Part shown: positions 1 through 8,758 of the stretch, in pieces
Layout: the number at the start of each line of letters is the position of its first letter
Numbering within the stretch: position 1 is the first letter of the stretch
Assembly (NCBI GenBank): GCA_964621755.1
Contig: CAZUPI010000018.1
Span: 1 to 57,493 of the forward strand
From: UMGS1696 sp964621755
Lineage (GTDB): Bacteria > Bacillota > Clostridia > Oscillospirales > CAG-272
Direction: 5' to 3'
Length of the DNA stretch: 57,493 bases
Position numbers and translations under genes: made by a program
Notes under the pieces: generated by a model
What the model was told of the DNA's origin: nothing
Seen by the model: the letters and a program-made list of their open reading frames with translations, nothing else
Databases searched by the model: none

Positions 1-68
1 TTTGTGTAATATAATAATATATATTCGAATATTTATAGAATATAAAGCGTTATATTCTTCAAAATATA

Positions 69-100
69 TTGACATATTGAAGAAATATATATGTTATAAT
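69..100 (+). promoter_or_regulatory. Promoter of the serine-loading biosynthetic operon
   Basis: A consensus -10 TATAAT (95-100) is preceded by TG one base upstream (92-93), which makes it an extended -10. A TTGACA lies at 69-74, but the 20-base spacer is longer than the usual 17, so the extended -10 probably carries recognition. Transcription would start about 25 bases before the first gene at 132. No other promoter of this quality is seen inside the overlapping operon. Confidence 0.6.
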
Positions 101-131
101 GTGTACATAATTAAAGAAAAATAGGTTATTT

Positions 132-560
132 ATGGGGAAAGAGATTCAGATTTTTAAATATTTACTTGAGAAAAACGACAAATGTACATTAAAAGTATCC
201 GGGACAAGTATGTTTCCTGTCATTAAGGACGGAGAAACAGTAGAAGTAATCAGCTGCGGTAATTATATGGTTGGCGATATATTGGTGTATGAATATAAAA
301 ACGAAGGCTTGATAGCCCACAGACTTTTAAAAATTCAGAATAACCATTATTTCTGTAAGGGAGATAATTCGTTCCGGCTTGAGGATATTTCTCCTGAGCA
401 GATTATAGGGAAAATTGAAATTTGTGATGTTAATAATACGCCTGAGTTTATCGAGGCGTCATATAGTATTTCGAGATTATTCAGAAGATGTGGGTACAGC
501 CACGAGGACATTCAGAGGCTGGAGGAATATATCGAGTATAAGGAAAAATACCTGAGGTGA
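132..560 (+). CDS. S24/S26-family serine peptidase (signal-peptidase-like), first gene of the operon
   Basis: This 142-residue protein resembles the catalytic core of type I signal peptidases. The nucleophile motif SGTSMFP carries Ser26. The segment IAHRLLKI carries His63, the base used in the SipW/ER-type Ser-His dyad instead of lysine, and a KGDNS box follows at 76-80. No membrane anchor or signal sequence is visible, which is unusual for a true leader peptidase. Small soluble S26 proteins of this type occur beside peptide and carrier-protein biosynthetic clusters, where their substrate is usually unknown. The stop is 3 bases before the next start, so it is cotranscribed with the acyl-carrier/FkbH gene. 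It could process a precursor or act as a regulator of the S24 type; the substrate cannot be read from the sequence. Confidence 0.7.
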   Translation: MGKEIQIFKYLLEKNDKCTLKVSGTSMFPVIKDGETVEVISCGNYMVGDILVYEYKNEGLIAHRLLKIQNNHYFCKGDNSFRLEDISPEQIIGKIEICDVNNTPEFIEASYSISRLFRRCGYSHEDIQRLEEYIEYKEKYLR

Positions 561-563
561 AAA

Positions 564-1744
564 ATGAATAAAACAGAACTTAGAAAAATATTGGCGGAAT
601 TACTGGAAATTAATGAGTCAGAAATATCGGATTCCGTGATTTTATCTGAATTGGGCTTGGATTCCATTAAATTCATAAATTTTGTTGTAAAAATCGAGAA
701 TGAGTACAATATTGAAATATATGACAGCGACTTGGAAACCGAAAAATTCAAAAATATTGATGCGATTTATACTACCCTTCAAAAGTATTTTAATGATACA
801 AAACAAATATACAAGTGTGCTATAACCGATTGTGACGGCGTCATGTGGCGTGGTATATCCGGTGAATCCGGCATAGATAAGGCTTATTTTGATAAGCATA
901 CCATGGCTATAGGACAGCTTTTGAGTGATTTACGTCAGCGCGGCGTTCTCTTAGCTATATGTTCAAAAAACGAACTGAAAAATATAGAATTCATGCTTGA
1001 TAATGAAAATTTTCCGCTCTCTACGGATGATTTTGTGATTGTCGATACCGAGTGTGTAAATAAAGCGGAGACGGTCTATCAAATTATAAGTGAGATCGGC
1101 TTTTTTGCGGAACAGGTGATATTTTTAGATGACAGTGATTATGAAATCGGACTGATTGGTAAATACCTGCCTGAAGTGAAAGCAGTAAAGGCTGCGTATG
1201 ACGAGAGTTTTGTTGACGAATTTTCTAAATTATTTGAAAATCTGCCGGAGAATTCAGACGTTGACAGAACAACGCAGTTCCGTGAACAAAAAGAACGTGA
1301 AAAAATACATATTCATTCTTCCTCACCTGAGGAGTATAATTTAATGCTTGATACTGTTGTAATGTGCGGAGATGCTGATGAAGCGGATATTGCCCGTATG
1401 GCAGAGCTGTCTGAACGTACAAATCGTTTTAACATGACTGGATGCAGATACACAGAGGAAAAAATTCATAATATTCTGAAAGATAAGAACTATCATGTAT
1501 ATACGCTCAAAGCTTTCGATAAGTACGGTGATATGGGACTCGTGGCCATGGCGGTTGTATATAATGATATTATCGAAAACTTTATGTTGTCCTGCCGTGT
1601 GTTCGGACGTGATTTTGAGAAAGTATTGCTTGAAAAAATAAGGTCTAATACGGTGGGGTATTGTGCGGCAGGTATGCTGCGACAGATAAAAACAGTTATT
1701 GCAGTGACTTTTATAAAAACAATGGTGTAAAATATTATGAATGA
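564..1744 (+). pseudogene. Acyl carrier domain fused to FkbH-like HAD protein, frameshifted near the C-terminus
   Basis: Residues 1-76 form an acyl carrier domain with the phosphopantetheine serine in GLDSIKF (Ser34). Residues 84 onward match the FkbH/HAD subfamily IIIC, with the aspartate pair DCDG (D89, D91), FLDDSDYE near 190 and SCRVFGR near 340. FkbH enzymes load a glyceryl unit from 1,3-bisphosphoglycerate onto an acyl carrier protein. The intact frame ends at 1730 with an unrelated tail. From 1649 a different frame encodes GRYAATDKNSYCSDFYK, the expected GNAT-like C-terminus of the family, and stops at 1742-1744, overlapping the next ATG (1737) by 8 bases. Loss of one T between 1647 and 1650 (AATTAC to AATAC) explains the break. 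Function is probably impaired unless this is a sequencing error. Confidence 0.75.
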
Positions 1745-2772
1745 TGAAATAAAAGAAGATATCTGCAAGCTTGCGCAAGGTATTCCATGTGATAATATCA
1801 ATACTGCATATTTTATAGAATCTCAAGGGTGTCTGTATTTGCTGTCGAAAATGCCGTCACATAAAATCAGGGCGCTGATTCAGCTTACAGCAAATCATAC
1901 TATTTTAAAACAGCGATATTCAGCCTGTGCTGAGGTTTTTGATGCGTTATGCGATATACCGTATGCTGTAATCAAAGGAGCAGTATTATCAGATTCCATT
2001 TATCTCAATCCGGCGTACCGAATATCAGGGGATATTGATTTCCCCTTCCAATATTGAAAAAATAAAAGAAAAACTTATAGTACATGGATTTGTACAGGGC
2101 TTTGTGGAAGACGATAAAATAATACCGTATACCCGAAATGAGTTGATATATCAAATGGTTTATACTCATCAGATAGCATCATTTGTGAAAGAAACAGGAA
2201 ATCGAGTATGTCCGTTTGTAAATATAGATATAAATCTTGATATAATGTGGGGCGAAAGCAGTGTTCACACTGACATGGATGAATTTCTCAAACACACGAC
2301 GCCGCATGAAATTTTCGGTATAAAGGTTCTCAAGTTGGAGCCTGTGTATGAATTTATTTCATTATGTATGCACCATTATAAGGATTTAAATTCTTTGTAT
2401 CTCCTTGCCGAAAGCGGAATAAAGCTGTCGCTGTTTTGTGATATTTATTATTACATAACCAATGTTTCACCCGATATTGCGGAGTTGAAGAAGATAAGCG
2501 ATTCGCTTGGCGTGACAGATTATATCGCCTTCTGCTTGTATCATACGAATCGTATTATGGAAAGTGAAAAAATCAACGAATATCTGGAGGTATTTCGTCC
2601 GGATGACGCGTTGGGAATATTAAATCGTTTCGGCTTGGCTGAAGATGAGTATAAATACCCTGATTTTGTCGTTTCAGATTGTTTGTTCAGTACAAACTTT
2701 ACCGAAAAATTCAATGCGCTCTTGACGGAAAAAGACCGAAAGAAAATTGAAATAAACAGAAAATATATGTAA
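1737..2772 (+). pseudogene. Nucleotidyltransferase-family protein (NTP_transf_5-like), frameshifted
   Basis: The first part (1737-2057) reads a helical N-terminus followed by AVIKGAVLSDSIY and YRISGDIDF, the KG and GDxDF signature of the uncharacterised nucleotidyltransferase family common in peptide biosynthetic clusters. Just after GDID the frame changes: from 2035-2041 another frame runs SPSNIEKIKEKL and continues without stop to 2772, matching the long C-terminal part of the family. One extra T, or loss of two or more bases, at 2038-2041 explains the split at the putative active-site motif. Together the parts would give about 345 residues, a normal length. It sits between the carrier/FkbH gene and a glycosyltransferase, with an 8-base overlap upstream. 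Confidence 0.65.
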
Positions 2773-2792
2773 AAAGAGAGTAATTCCGAGAT

Positions 2793-3740
2793 ATGAATCC
2801 AATATTCCCCAAAATAAGCATTATTGTCCCGGTATATAACGTAGAGCAATATGTCGCGAAGTGTATCGAAAGCATTGTAAATCAGGATTACAGGAACTTA
2901 GAGATAATAATAATAGACGATGGCTCAACTGATAGAAGCAGGGAAATTTGTGAGTATTACGCTCTTACAGATACCAGAATCCGCCTTGTGCGTCAGGTAA
3001 ATCAGGGGTTGGCGATGGCGCGGAATAACGGAATAGATATCTCTACCGGTGAGTATATCGGTTTTGTTGACAGTGACGACTGGATAAAACCCGATATGTA
3101 TTCAACCCTGTATAATAACGCTGTCGAACATAATGCCGATATTTCGATTGTGAACTTCTATTATGTAATGGCATCGGGAGAGTACATTCCGTTCAGTAAT
3201 GAAAACACAGGTACCAAGGTGTTCGGTGGTGTATATAAAATTGCCCATAATATCCGCACAACCAATAATTTTGCGTGGAATAAGCTGTATAGGAAATCTC
3301 TATTCGACACAATACGCTTTCCGAAGGGAAAAATATTTGAAGATATATTTACGATGTATAAGCTGATAGACGCCTCCAATAAAATCGTGCTGTCATCCGA
3401 ATGTAAATATTATTATGCGCGTCGCGATAACAGCATTACGTTAAGCTCTTTTAACATGAGCCACCTTGACAATATTGAAGCGTACATAGAGAGATACAGA
3501 TATATTTCGTCCAAGTACTCCAAACTGGAAAGCATATGCAGAAGGCAAATTTTTACCAGCGTTATATGGGTGCTGAACAAGGTATATATTACAGGAAACG
3601 CTGAGCTTTATAATCAAGTACTAACTCACATAAAAGATATGATTCAAGGTTTTGACTATAGCAACTGCGGACTATCTTTGGAACATAAGGAAGCGTTGGA
3701 AGCATATTTACGGATAGGAGAAAAAGAAAATGACAAATGA
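2793..3740 (+). CDS. Family 2 glycosyltransferase (GT-A fold)
   Basis: This 315-residue protein opens with ISIIVPVYNVEQYVAKC, has the nucleotide-binding DDGSTD at 42-47 and the metal-binding SDD at 94-96 (FVDSDDW), all hallmarks of GT2 transferases that move a sugar from a nucleotide donor. There is no transmembrane segment, so it should act at the cytoplasmic face. It overlaps the following acyl carrier gene by 11 bases, which ties the sugar-transfer step to carrier-protein chemistry. The acceptor is unknown; capsular polysaccharide or a small glycoconjugate are both possible. No frame damage is seen. Confidence 0.88.
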   Translation: MNPIFPKISIIVPVYNVEQYVAKCIESIVNQDYRNLEIIIIDDGSTDRSREICEYYALTDTRIRLVRQVNQGLAMARNNGIDISTGEYIGFVDSDDWIKPDMYSTLYNNAVEHNADISIVNFYYVMASGEYIPFSNENTGTKVFGGVYKIAHNIRTTNNFAWNKLYRKSLFDTIRFPKGKIFEDIFTMYKLIDASNKIVLSSECKYYYARRDNSITLSSFNMSHLDNIEAYIERYRYISSKYSKLESICRRQIFTSVIWVLNKVYITGNAELYNQVLTHIKDMIQGFDYSNCGLSLEHKEALEAYLRIGEKENDK

Positions 3741-3975
3741 AATCACTGAGAAAATCTTACAGATTTTAAAAGAAACGAATATTCATGTGGACGATATTGA
3801 CGCTGACTTCATTACAGAAAACAATATTGACTCAATAACCTTTATCGAAATCATTCTAAGTATTGAGGAGATGTTTTCCATACTGGTTCCGGATGAGTAC
3901 TTGATAATGGAGAAATCTAATACAGTCGCCAAAATAGCCGCATTTGTTGAAAAGGTTCTTAAAGAAGATGTATGA
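3730..3975 (+). CDS. Stand-alone acyl/peptidyl carrier protein
   Basis: This 81-residue four-helix carrier has the phosphopantetheine site in NNIDSITFIE (Ser35) and a typical amphipathic third helix (IEEMFSILVPDEYL). It is the natural partner of the serine-activating adenylation enzyme encoded 0.9 kb downstream, since no carrier domain is fused to that enzyme. No phosphopantetheinyl transferase is encoded in the window, so priming must come from elsewhere. Its start overlaps the glycosyltransferase by 11 bases and its stop overlaps the next ATG by 8 bases. Whether it holds serine, or shares cargo with the carrier domain of the FkbH-like protein, cannot be seen. Confidence 0.88.
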   Translation: MTNEITEKILQILKETNIHVDDIDADFITENNIDSITFIEIILSIEEMFSILVPDEYLIMEKSNTVAKIAAFVEKVLKEDV

Positions 3976-4894
3976 TATAACGATTCCGGAAAACAGCTCT
4001 TCCAATTGTTTCGACTGTATTTTCTATTCCTTCCTGAAATACTTTCACTTCGATTACGAGATATACAACCTCGCATATTTTTACACCGAGTATTATTCCG
4101 AGAATGCAGGGGAGATATACCGCGGTAAGAATAGCATAGACTTCATCAGGAATTTCTTTGGTGTTGATATTACATATCACAGAAGGGACGACTCTGACCA
4201 TCTATGCGAAATAGTCCGAAAGGCATTAAATCAAAGCCCTGTTGGAATTTCAATAGACCCATATTACTGCCACTGGTCGCCATTTTATAAGAAGGCGCAC
4301 TATACTCACGCGCTTTTGATTGTTGATGTGAATTGGCGTAATAAAAAATATATATGTTTTGATGTGTACTATAATACGTTGGGGTATGTTGAAGCTGACT
4401 TTGATGTGCTGGACGAATATTGCAAGATGTATTTCCTTTTTTGTATTAACGGAGCCAAAAAAGTCATGCCTGAACAGATTATATCACATATAGGCCGTAC
4501 CGTAGAAAGTTTCAACTACGATTTGGAAGCCAAAAGCGAGCGATTTCTGATGTATTTTAAGCGGATGGATAGTGAGACGCTTTTCCCAAGCGGAGTTGAA
4601 ACTTCTGTCCCGCTGATAAACCTTATGTGGATAGCCGAAGATAAAAAGCATTTCCCAATCGCGTTGAAATATATAGGAAACAAACTGCAAAGAGATGTCT
4701 TTGCCCCAATATACGATATGGCGTCACTTTCGGGACAGAGTTTTACCCTTCTGAAGTCGATGCTGATAAAGTACGCCATAACAGGAGTACTACGAGAAAG
4801 CAGCCTGCAAAATACAATCCGTCAGATATATTCCGCGGACGCGCTGACAATAGATAAGATGAAAGATCTTATGAGGAGCATCAAATGGAACTGA
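3968..4894 (+). CDS. BtrH-like protein (cysteine-protease-fold acyltransferase candidate)
   Basis: The start is placed at 3968, where ATGTATGA overlaps the carrier stop, instead of an in-frame ATG at 3944. The 308-residue product opens with SSNCFDCIFYSFLKYF (Cys14) and has AHYTHALLIVDVNW (His114), the spacing seen in the BtrH N-terminal/C39-like fold. BtrH of butirosin biosynthesis moves an acyl group from an acyl carrier protein to an aminoglycoside, so here it could move a carrier-bound seryl or acyl unit onto a sugar or peptide. Residues beyond 180 are alpha-helical and not recognised. Overlaps of 8 bases upstream and 10 downstream place it tightly between carrier and adenylation genes. 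Assignment rests on motif pattern, not on alignment. Confidence 0.6.
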   Translation: MYDITIPENSSSNCFDCIFYSFLKYFHFDYEIYNLAYFYTEYYSENAGEIYRGKNSIDFIRNFFGVDITYHRRDDSDHLCEIVRKALNQSPVGISIDPYYCHWSPFYKKAHYTHALLIVDVNWRNKKYICFDVYYNTLGYVEADFDVLDEYCKMYFLFCINGAKKVMPEQIISHIGRTVESFNYDLEAKSERFLMYFKRMDSETLFPSGVETSVPLINLMWIAEDKKHFPIALKYIGNKLQRDVFAPIYDMASLSGQSFTLLKSMLIKYAITGVLRESSLQNTIRQIYSADALTIDKMKDLMRSIKWN

Positions 4895-6438
4895 TAGATA
4901 AAAACAACACGTATCACACATACCCTCGCGAAAAGACAATTCACAGTTTTTTTGAGGATATGGCATCAGCAGTTCCCGATAAAACCGCGGTTGAATTTGA
5001 AGATAAGAGCATTACATACCATGAATTGAACCGTCTTGCCGACGTTATGGCGTCTGTTTTAATTGATATGGGTATAAAGTCCGGCGACACTGCCGCAATA
5101 TTAACAGAACGTTCGATTCCAATGATAGCTGCGATTTTAGCCGTACTCAAGGCTGGTGCCGCATATCTTCCGATTGAGCCGGGAATTCCCGATGAGCGCA
5201 AACGGTATTATCTGAATGTGGCGAAAGCAAAAGTGATTCTCAGTAATTCAGACACAGAAATGCTCTTTGCTCTTCCCAATATCAATATAAACAAGCTGCC
5301 GAACAATTTAGTACCGACCAATATTCCGCCGGTTTCTTCAGACAATCCGGCTTATGTTATTTTTACCTCGGGCTCAGCCGGCAATCCCAAAGGGGTAATT
5401 GTGCGGCATTATTCCGTTGTGAACAGATTGCTGTGGATGAAAGAACAGTATGGGCTGAACGAAAACGATGTATTCCTGCAAAAGACGGTGTATTCGTTTG
5501 ATGTGTCGGCGTGGGAGTTGTTTCTGTGGTTTTTCTGCGGCGCTAAATTATGCCTGCTTAAATCAGGGGATGAAGGAAACTTCTCCAAACTCATTGATAC
5601 AATTCACAGGCACGGGGTTACGGCGTGTCATTTTGTCCCATCTATCCTCAGAGTCTTCATTCGATATGTATCCCACCGCGGAACGGACAGCTTAAAGAGT
5701 CTGAAAAGGGTTTTCTCAAGCGGTGAGGCACTTACATATAATTTGGTATGTAAATTTAATCAGACGCTGACAAAAGAGAACGCAACAGAACTGCATAATC
5801 TGTACGGACCAACGGAGACTACGGTTGACGTGACCTTTTTTGACTGCACCAATTATAGCTCCGAAGATGGAACAGTCCCCATAGGATATCCCATCTGGAA
5901 CACGAAAATCTATATTCTTGACGAAAATGGCAGAGAATGTGCGGATGGCGAGGTCGGTGAAATCTGCATATCAGGCGATTGTGTGTCGGCGGGATATATA
6001 GGCAGTCCGGAGCTGACAAGTCAAGCGTTTGTGGCGGATATTTATTCCCCGAATTCAAAAATGTACCGAACCGGAGATTTCGGCAGGTGGAAGAATAATG
6101 TGGTTGAATACAAGGGACGAGAGGACAATCAAGTAAAAATACATGGGATACGGGTGGAACTTGAGGAAATTGAAAAGCAGTTGTTGGAATACGCACCCAT
6201 AAAAGGCGCCATGGTTCTTGCGGTGGGGGAGAGAGATAAAAAGCTGGTTGCATATTACAGCAGTTATAAGGCTATCTCTGCTCAGAAAATTACCGAATAT
6301 TTGTCAGACAGGCTTCCTAAAGTCATGATACCGGCTGAATTCATATTTATCGAAGCAATTCCTGTAAAAGCGAATGGAAAAGCCGACAGAAACGCGTTAG
6401 AGTTGTTATATAAAGAGACACGGGAGGCAGATGTATGA
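4885..6438 (+). CDS. Stand-alone NRPS adenylation enzyme, predicted L-serine-activating
   Basis: This 517-residue protein is a complete adenylation domain: A3 YVIFTSGSAGNPKG (157-170), A4 SFDVSAWELF (204-213), A5 NLYGPTET (305-312), A7 YRTGDFGRW (394-402), A8 from GREDNQVKIHG (411-421) and A10 with the catalytic Lys499. The pocket positions read D206, V207, W210, H249, F277, S279, L306, V314, D315 and K499, identical to the serine code known from EntF. It should therefore form seryl-AMP and load a carrier protein in trans. There is no condensation, carrier or thioesterase domain fused to it, a layout like DltA or initiation enzymes of hybrid pathways. It overlaps both neighbours (10 and 4 bases). 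The gene is intact. Confidence 0.92.
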   Translation: MELIDKNNTYHTYPREKTIHSFFEDMASAVPDKTAVEFEDKSITYHELNRLADVMASVLIDMGIKSGDTAAILTERSIPMIAAILAVLKAGAAYLPIEPGIPDERKRYYLNVAKAKVILSNSDTEMLFALPNININKLPNNLVPTNIPPVSSDNPAYVIFTSGSAGNPKGVIVRHYSVVNRLLWMKEQYGLNENDVFLQKTVYSFDVSAWELFLWFFCGAKLCLLKSGDEGNFSKLIDTIHRHGVTACHFVPSILRVFIRYVSHRGTDSLKSLKRVFSSGEALTYNLVCKFNQTLTKENATELHNLYGPTETTVDVTFFDCTNYSSEDGTVPIGYPIWNTKIYILDENGRECADGEVGEICISGDCVSAGYIGSPELTSQAFVADIYSPNSKMYRTGDFGRWKNNVVEYKGREDNQVKIHGIRVELEEIEKQLLEYAPIKGAMVLAVGERDKKLVAYYSSYKAISAQKITEYLSDRLPKVMIPAEFIFIEAIPVKANGKADRNALELLYKETREADV

Positions 6439-7154
6439 TACCGAAAATCATTCACTATGGCTGGTTCGGTGGACAGCCTTTACCTGAGATTGCTGTGAGG
6501 TGCATGGAAAGCTGGAAAAGGTACTGCGGTGACTATGAAACAGTTGAGTGGAACGAATCAAACTTTGATGTCAACATGGCGAGATATTCAAAGGAAGCGG
6601 CACAGGTCGGAAAGTGGGCGTTTGTCGCGGATGTTGTCCGATTTTATGCGCTGTACAACTATGGCGGAATTTACCTTGACGTGGATGTTGAAATATTAAA
6701 GCCGCTCGACGAGTTTCTGAATGCGGGTATGTTTATCGGTTTTGAAAGCGAGCGGTTCATCAATTCAGGGCAGGGCTTCGGCGCTGTGAAGAATCATTAT
6801 CTGATAAAGAAAATGATGGATATCTACACCGATCTTCCGTTTATTTATCCTGACGGTACGCTCAACACAACGCCCAGTCCAAAATATACAAGCAAAATCA
6901 TGAGTGACGAAGGCTTTGAGCTTAACAATGCGAGACAGACCATCGGCGATGTTGAGGTTTATCCCAAAGATTATTTTTGCCCGAAGGACTGGCTTACACT
7001 TGAGATGAACGTCACGCCCAACACCCATTCCATCCACCACTTTCTTGCCTCATGGTGGACGGAGGAGGAAAAGAAAAAGCGTGATGAAAATCTGAAGTTT
7101 GAACGAATGGCAAAGAGATTCAGACGGGCAAATCATATCAAAGAAACTTATTAG
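6435..7154 (+). CDS. Glycosyltransferase of the DXD-sugar family (Gly_transf_sug, GT32-like)
   Basis: The protein (239 residues) opens with IPKIIHYGWFGGQPLP and contains the metal/nucleotide-sugar DxD motif in YGGIYLDVDVEILKPL (D82, D84), typical of capsular polysaccharide and GT32 transferases. No signal peptide or membrane helix is visible. It begins within the adenylation gene stop (ATGA overlap) and ends 12 bases before the next start. With the GT2 at 2793 it gives the operon two sugar-transfer steps, which implies a glycosylated end product or a surface glycan. Confidence 0.87.
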   Translation: MIPKIIHYGWFGGQPLPEIAVRCMESWKRYCGDYETVEWNESNFDVNMARYSKEAAQVGKWAFVADVVRFYALYNYGGIYLDVDVEILKPLDEFLNAGMFIGFESERFINSGQGFGAVKNHYLIKKMMDIYTDLPFIYPDGTLNTTPSPKYTSKIMSDEGFELNNARQTIGDVEVYPKDYFCPKDWLTLEMNVTPNTHSIHHFLASWWTEEEKKKRDENLKFERMAKRFRRANHIKETY

Positions 7155-7165
7155 TGAGGTATAGA

Positions 7166-8202
7166 ATGTCAGTGCTGCTCCCAATCAAACATCCGCCAAT
7201 CACATCGTATCAGCAGTTAGCGCTTCCGTTGACTGCTGCAATGTTGAATCCGTGGGCGGAAAACTGGTTTTACTCAAACTACATACAAATGTCATGCGTG
7301 AACCGGGATCACTATATCTCCCGTGGAAATCGCGACTGCGCGCTGCATTATGGCTTTTACAGTCCGGAAATCACTTCACCTGAATCGGCTGACCATATCT
7401 GCATGGAAAGCTGTAAACAGTTGTATCTGTTCAGAAATCCGAAATTTATCAGAGAAACAATAGACGACGGATGGTATATCTATACCGACGCCGATATGTT
7501 TTACATTGACGGAAGTCACACCTTCGGCAGTTCCCATTTTACTCATGATATGATGATATACGGATATGACGAGGAAAATGTGTACATCATATGTACGATG
7601 AGAGCAAGCTCGTCAGTCATACAGTCAGCTTTGATAACTTTTTAAAGGGTTATTATTCCGAAGCCTGCAATGAAGACTTCTATAGAAACCGAGCGATTCT
7701 GTTTAAGCCCAATAGTAAAAAGTGTACTGTAAATATCGAAAAAATCCGCTGGCATATGCACGACTACATGAACGGAGTCGAAACCTTTGCGCGTGAACGA
7801 CCGAATGTATTTAATCCTGATTCACTGTCAATGCATGGGATAAATACATATGCGGAATTTGAGAAGCTGTTTGATTATGTTATCGAATGTGAGCGCAAAT
7901 ACCTGCGGAGAACAGATGTATATTGCTTGTATGAACATAAAAGAGTAATGCTTGAGAGGGTAATATATCTGAAGGAGCATAATATACTGTCGGCAAGCGA
8001 AAGTCTGGTTGATGAGTTTGATGAAATTCTGAAAATATCTCAAATTCTTATGATGCTCGGGCTGAAGCTGAATAGCCAGCGTGATATATCCAAGAAAAAC
8101 TATATTTTAGTTGGTATGAAAGAACATATGAAAAAACTTAAATCCGAAGAGGAAACTGCATGGAATAAAAACATCGCTGCAAACAGGGAGGTTCTTGGAT
8201 GA
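7166..8202 (+). pseudogene. Second cysteine-protease-fold (BtrH-like) protein, frameshifted
   Basis: ATG at 7166 follows a GAGG site and starts the sequence SVLLPIKHPPITSYQQLAL. The first frame carries YTDADMFYIDGSHTFG and SSHFTHDMMIYGYDEEN, a His-containing pattern like the C39/BtrH fold and like uncharacterised proteins of clostridial NRPS clusters. It then runs into an unrelated tail ending at 7645. A second frame starting around 7588-7591 continues MYDESKLVSHTVSFDN to 8202. Loss of one base between 7586 and 7591 joins them into a protein of about 345 residues. The last four bases overlap the next gene. The fold assignment is tentative; the frameshift itself is clear because both halves read as natural, cluster-like sequence. 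Confidence 0.6.
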
Positions 8203-8612
8203 ATTACTTCGATAAGACCAATGAAGCGATGAAGCCCTATGCCGAATATGGCAATCGATATGTTTTATATAATATCGATACCCAAAACCATACCTCAGGG
8301 CTTGAATTATACTTTGATGACAACGGAGATATAAAAGATTTGGACAATTTAATCAATGCCGCACTTCAGACAGCTTTTGATGAACTCGGCCTGGACAAGG
8401 TGTACATTAATGTGATACGCGACAATTACCATTTGTTTGATATTCTGAACAGGTTAAACTTTGTAACAGAAGCAATCCACCGCGGTCAGTATTACGATGG
8501 GACAACCCATGATGCGGTCTATATGACGGTGCTGAAACATGAGTGGCAGCTTGGCGGAATTAAGTATCGCTTCAAATACGACATATACGCCGCTGAAACC
8601 GAACAACACTGA
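8199..8612 (+). CDS. Small GNAT-like acetyltransferase-related protein, last gene of the operon
   Basis: The product has 137 residues. The stretch GLDKVYINVIRDNYHLFDIL, followed by NRLNFVTEAIHRGQYYDG and VYMTVLKHEW, matches the C-terminal half of GNAT N-acetyltransferases (the N-x-x-x-x-x-x-L-x-x-x-G/N-F region and the last two strands). The acetyl-CoA loop R/Q-x-x-G-x-G of motif A is not visible, so it may be truncated or diverged. It overlaps the preceding gene by 4 bases (ATGA). It may modify the amino group of the serine or sugar product or give self-protection; neither can be shown. Confidence 0.5.
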   Translation: MNYFDKTNEAMKPYAEYGNRYVLYNIDTQNHTSGLELYFDDNGDIKDLDNLINAALQTAFDELGLDKVYINVIRDNYHLFDILNRLNFVTEAIHRGQYYDGTTHDAVYMTVLKHEWQLGGIKYRFKYDIYAAETEQH

Positions 8613-8707
8613 TTCAAAATCATAACTGACTTTAATTCAAGCAATTCCGCACTCCTACAAAATAGCAGAAGCGCCTGGATTTATACATAATTCCGGAATA
8701 TATTCTG

Positions 8708-8736
8708 TTGAACACAGAGCACTTCTGCTGTAAAAT
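8708..8736 (+). promoter_or_regulatory. Promoter of the XRE regulator gene
   Basis: TTGAAC (8708-8713) and TAAAAT (8731-8736) are separated by 17 bases. Transcription would start near 8743, giving a very short leader that contains just the Shine-Dalgarno. The TTG of the -35 box is also the first possible start of the longer reading frame, which argues that the true translation start is downstream. Confidence 0.55.
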
Positions 8737-8758
8737 CTTACGGGGAGGAGTGCGAAAA

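Noticed and set aside
1630..1660. Programmed ribosomal frameshifting in the FkbH-like gene at the A run 1633-1638
   Set aside because: A shift at the A run would meet a stop at 1646-1648 in the target frame, so the shift must happen later, where no slippery sequence exists.
2035..2772. Separate gene starting at a TTG at 2035
   Set aside because: It continues the nucleotidyltransferase-family gene after a frame break and has no ribosome site of its own.
7591..8202. Separate gene starting at the ATG at 7591
   Set aside because: No Shine-Dalgarno, and its sequence continues the frame broken at about 7589; it is better read as the second half of one frameshifted gene.
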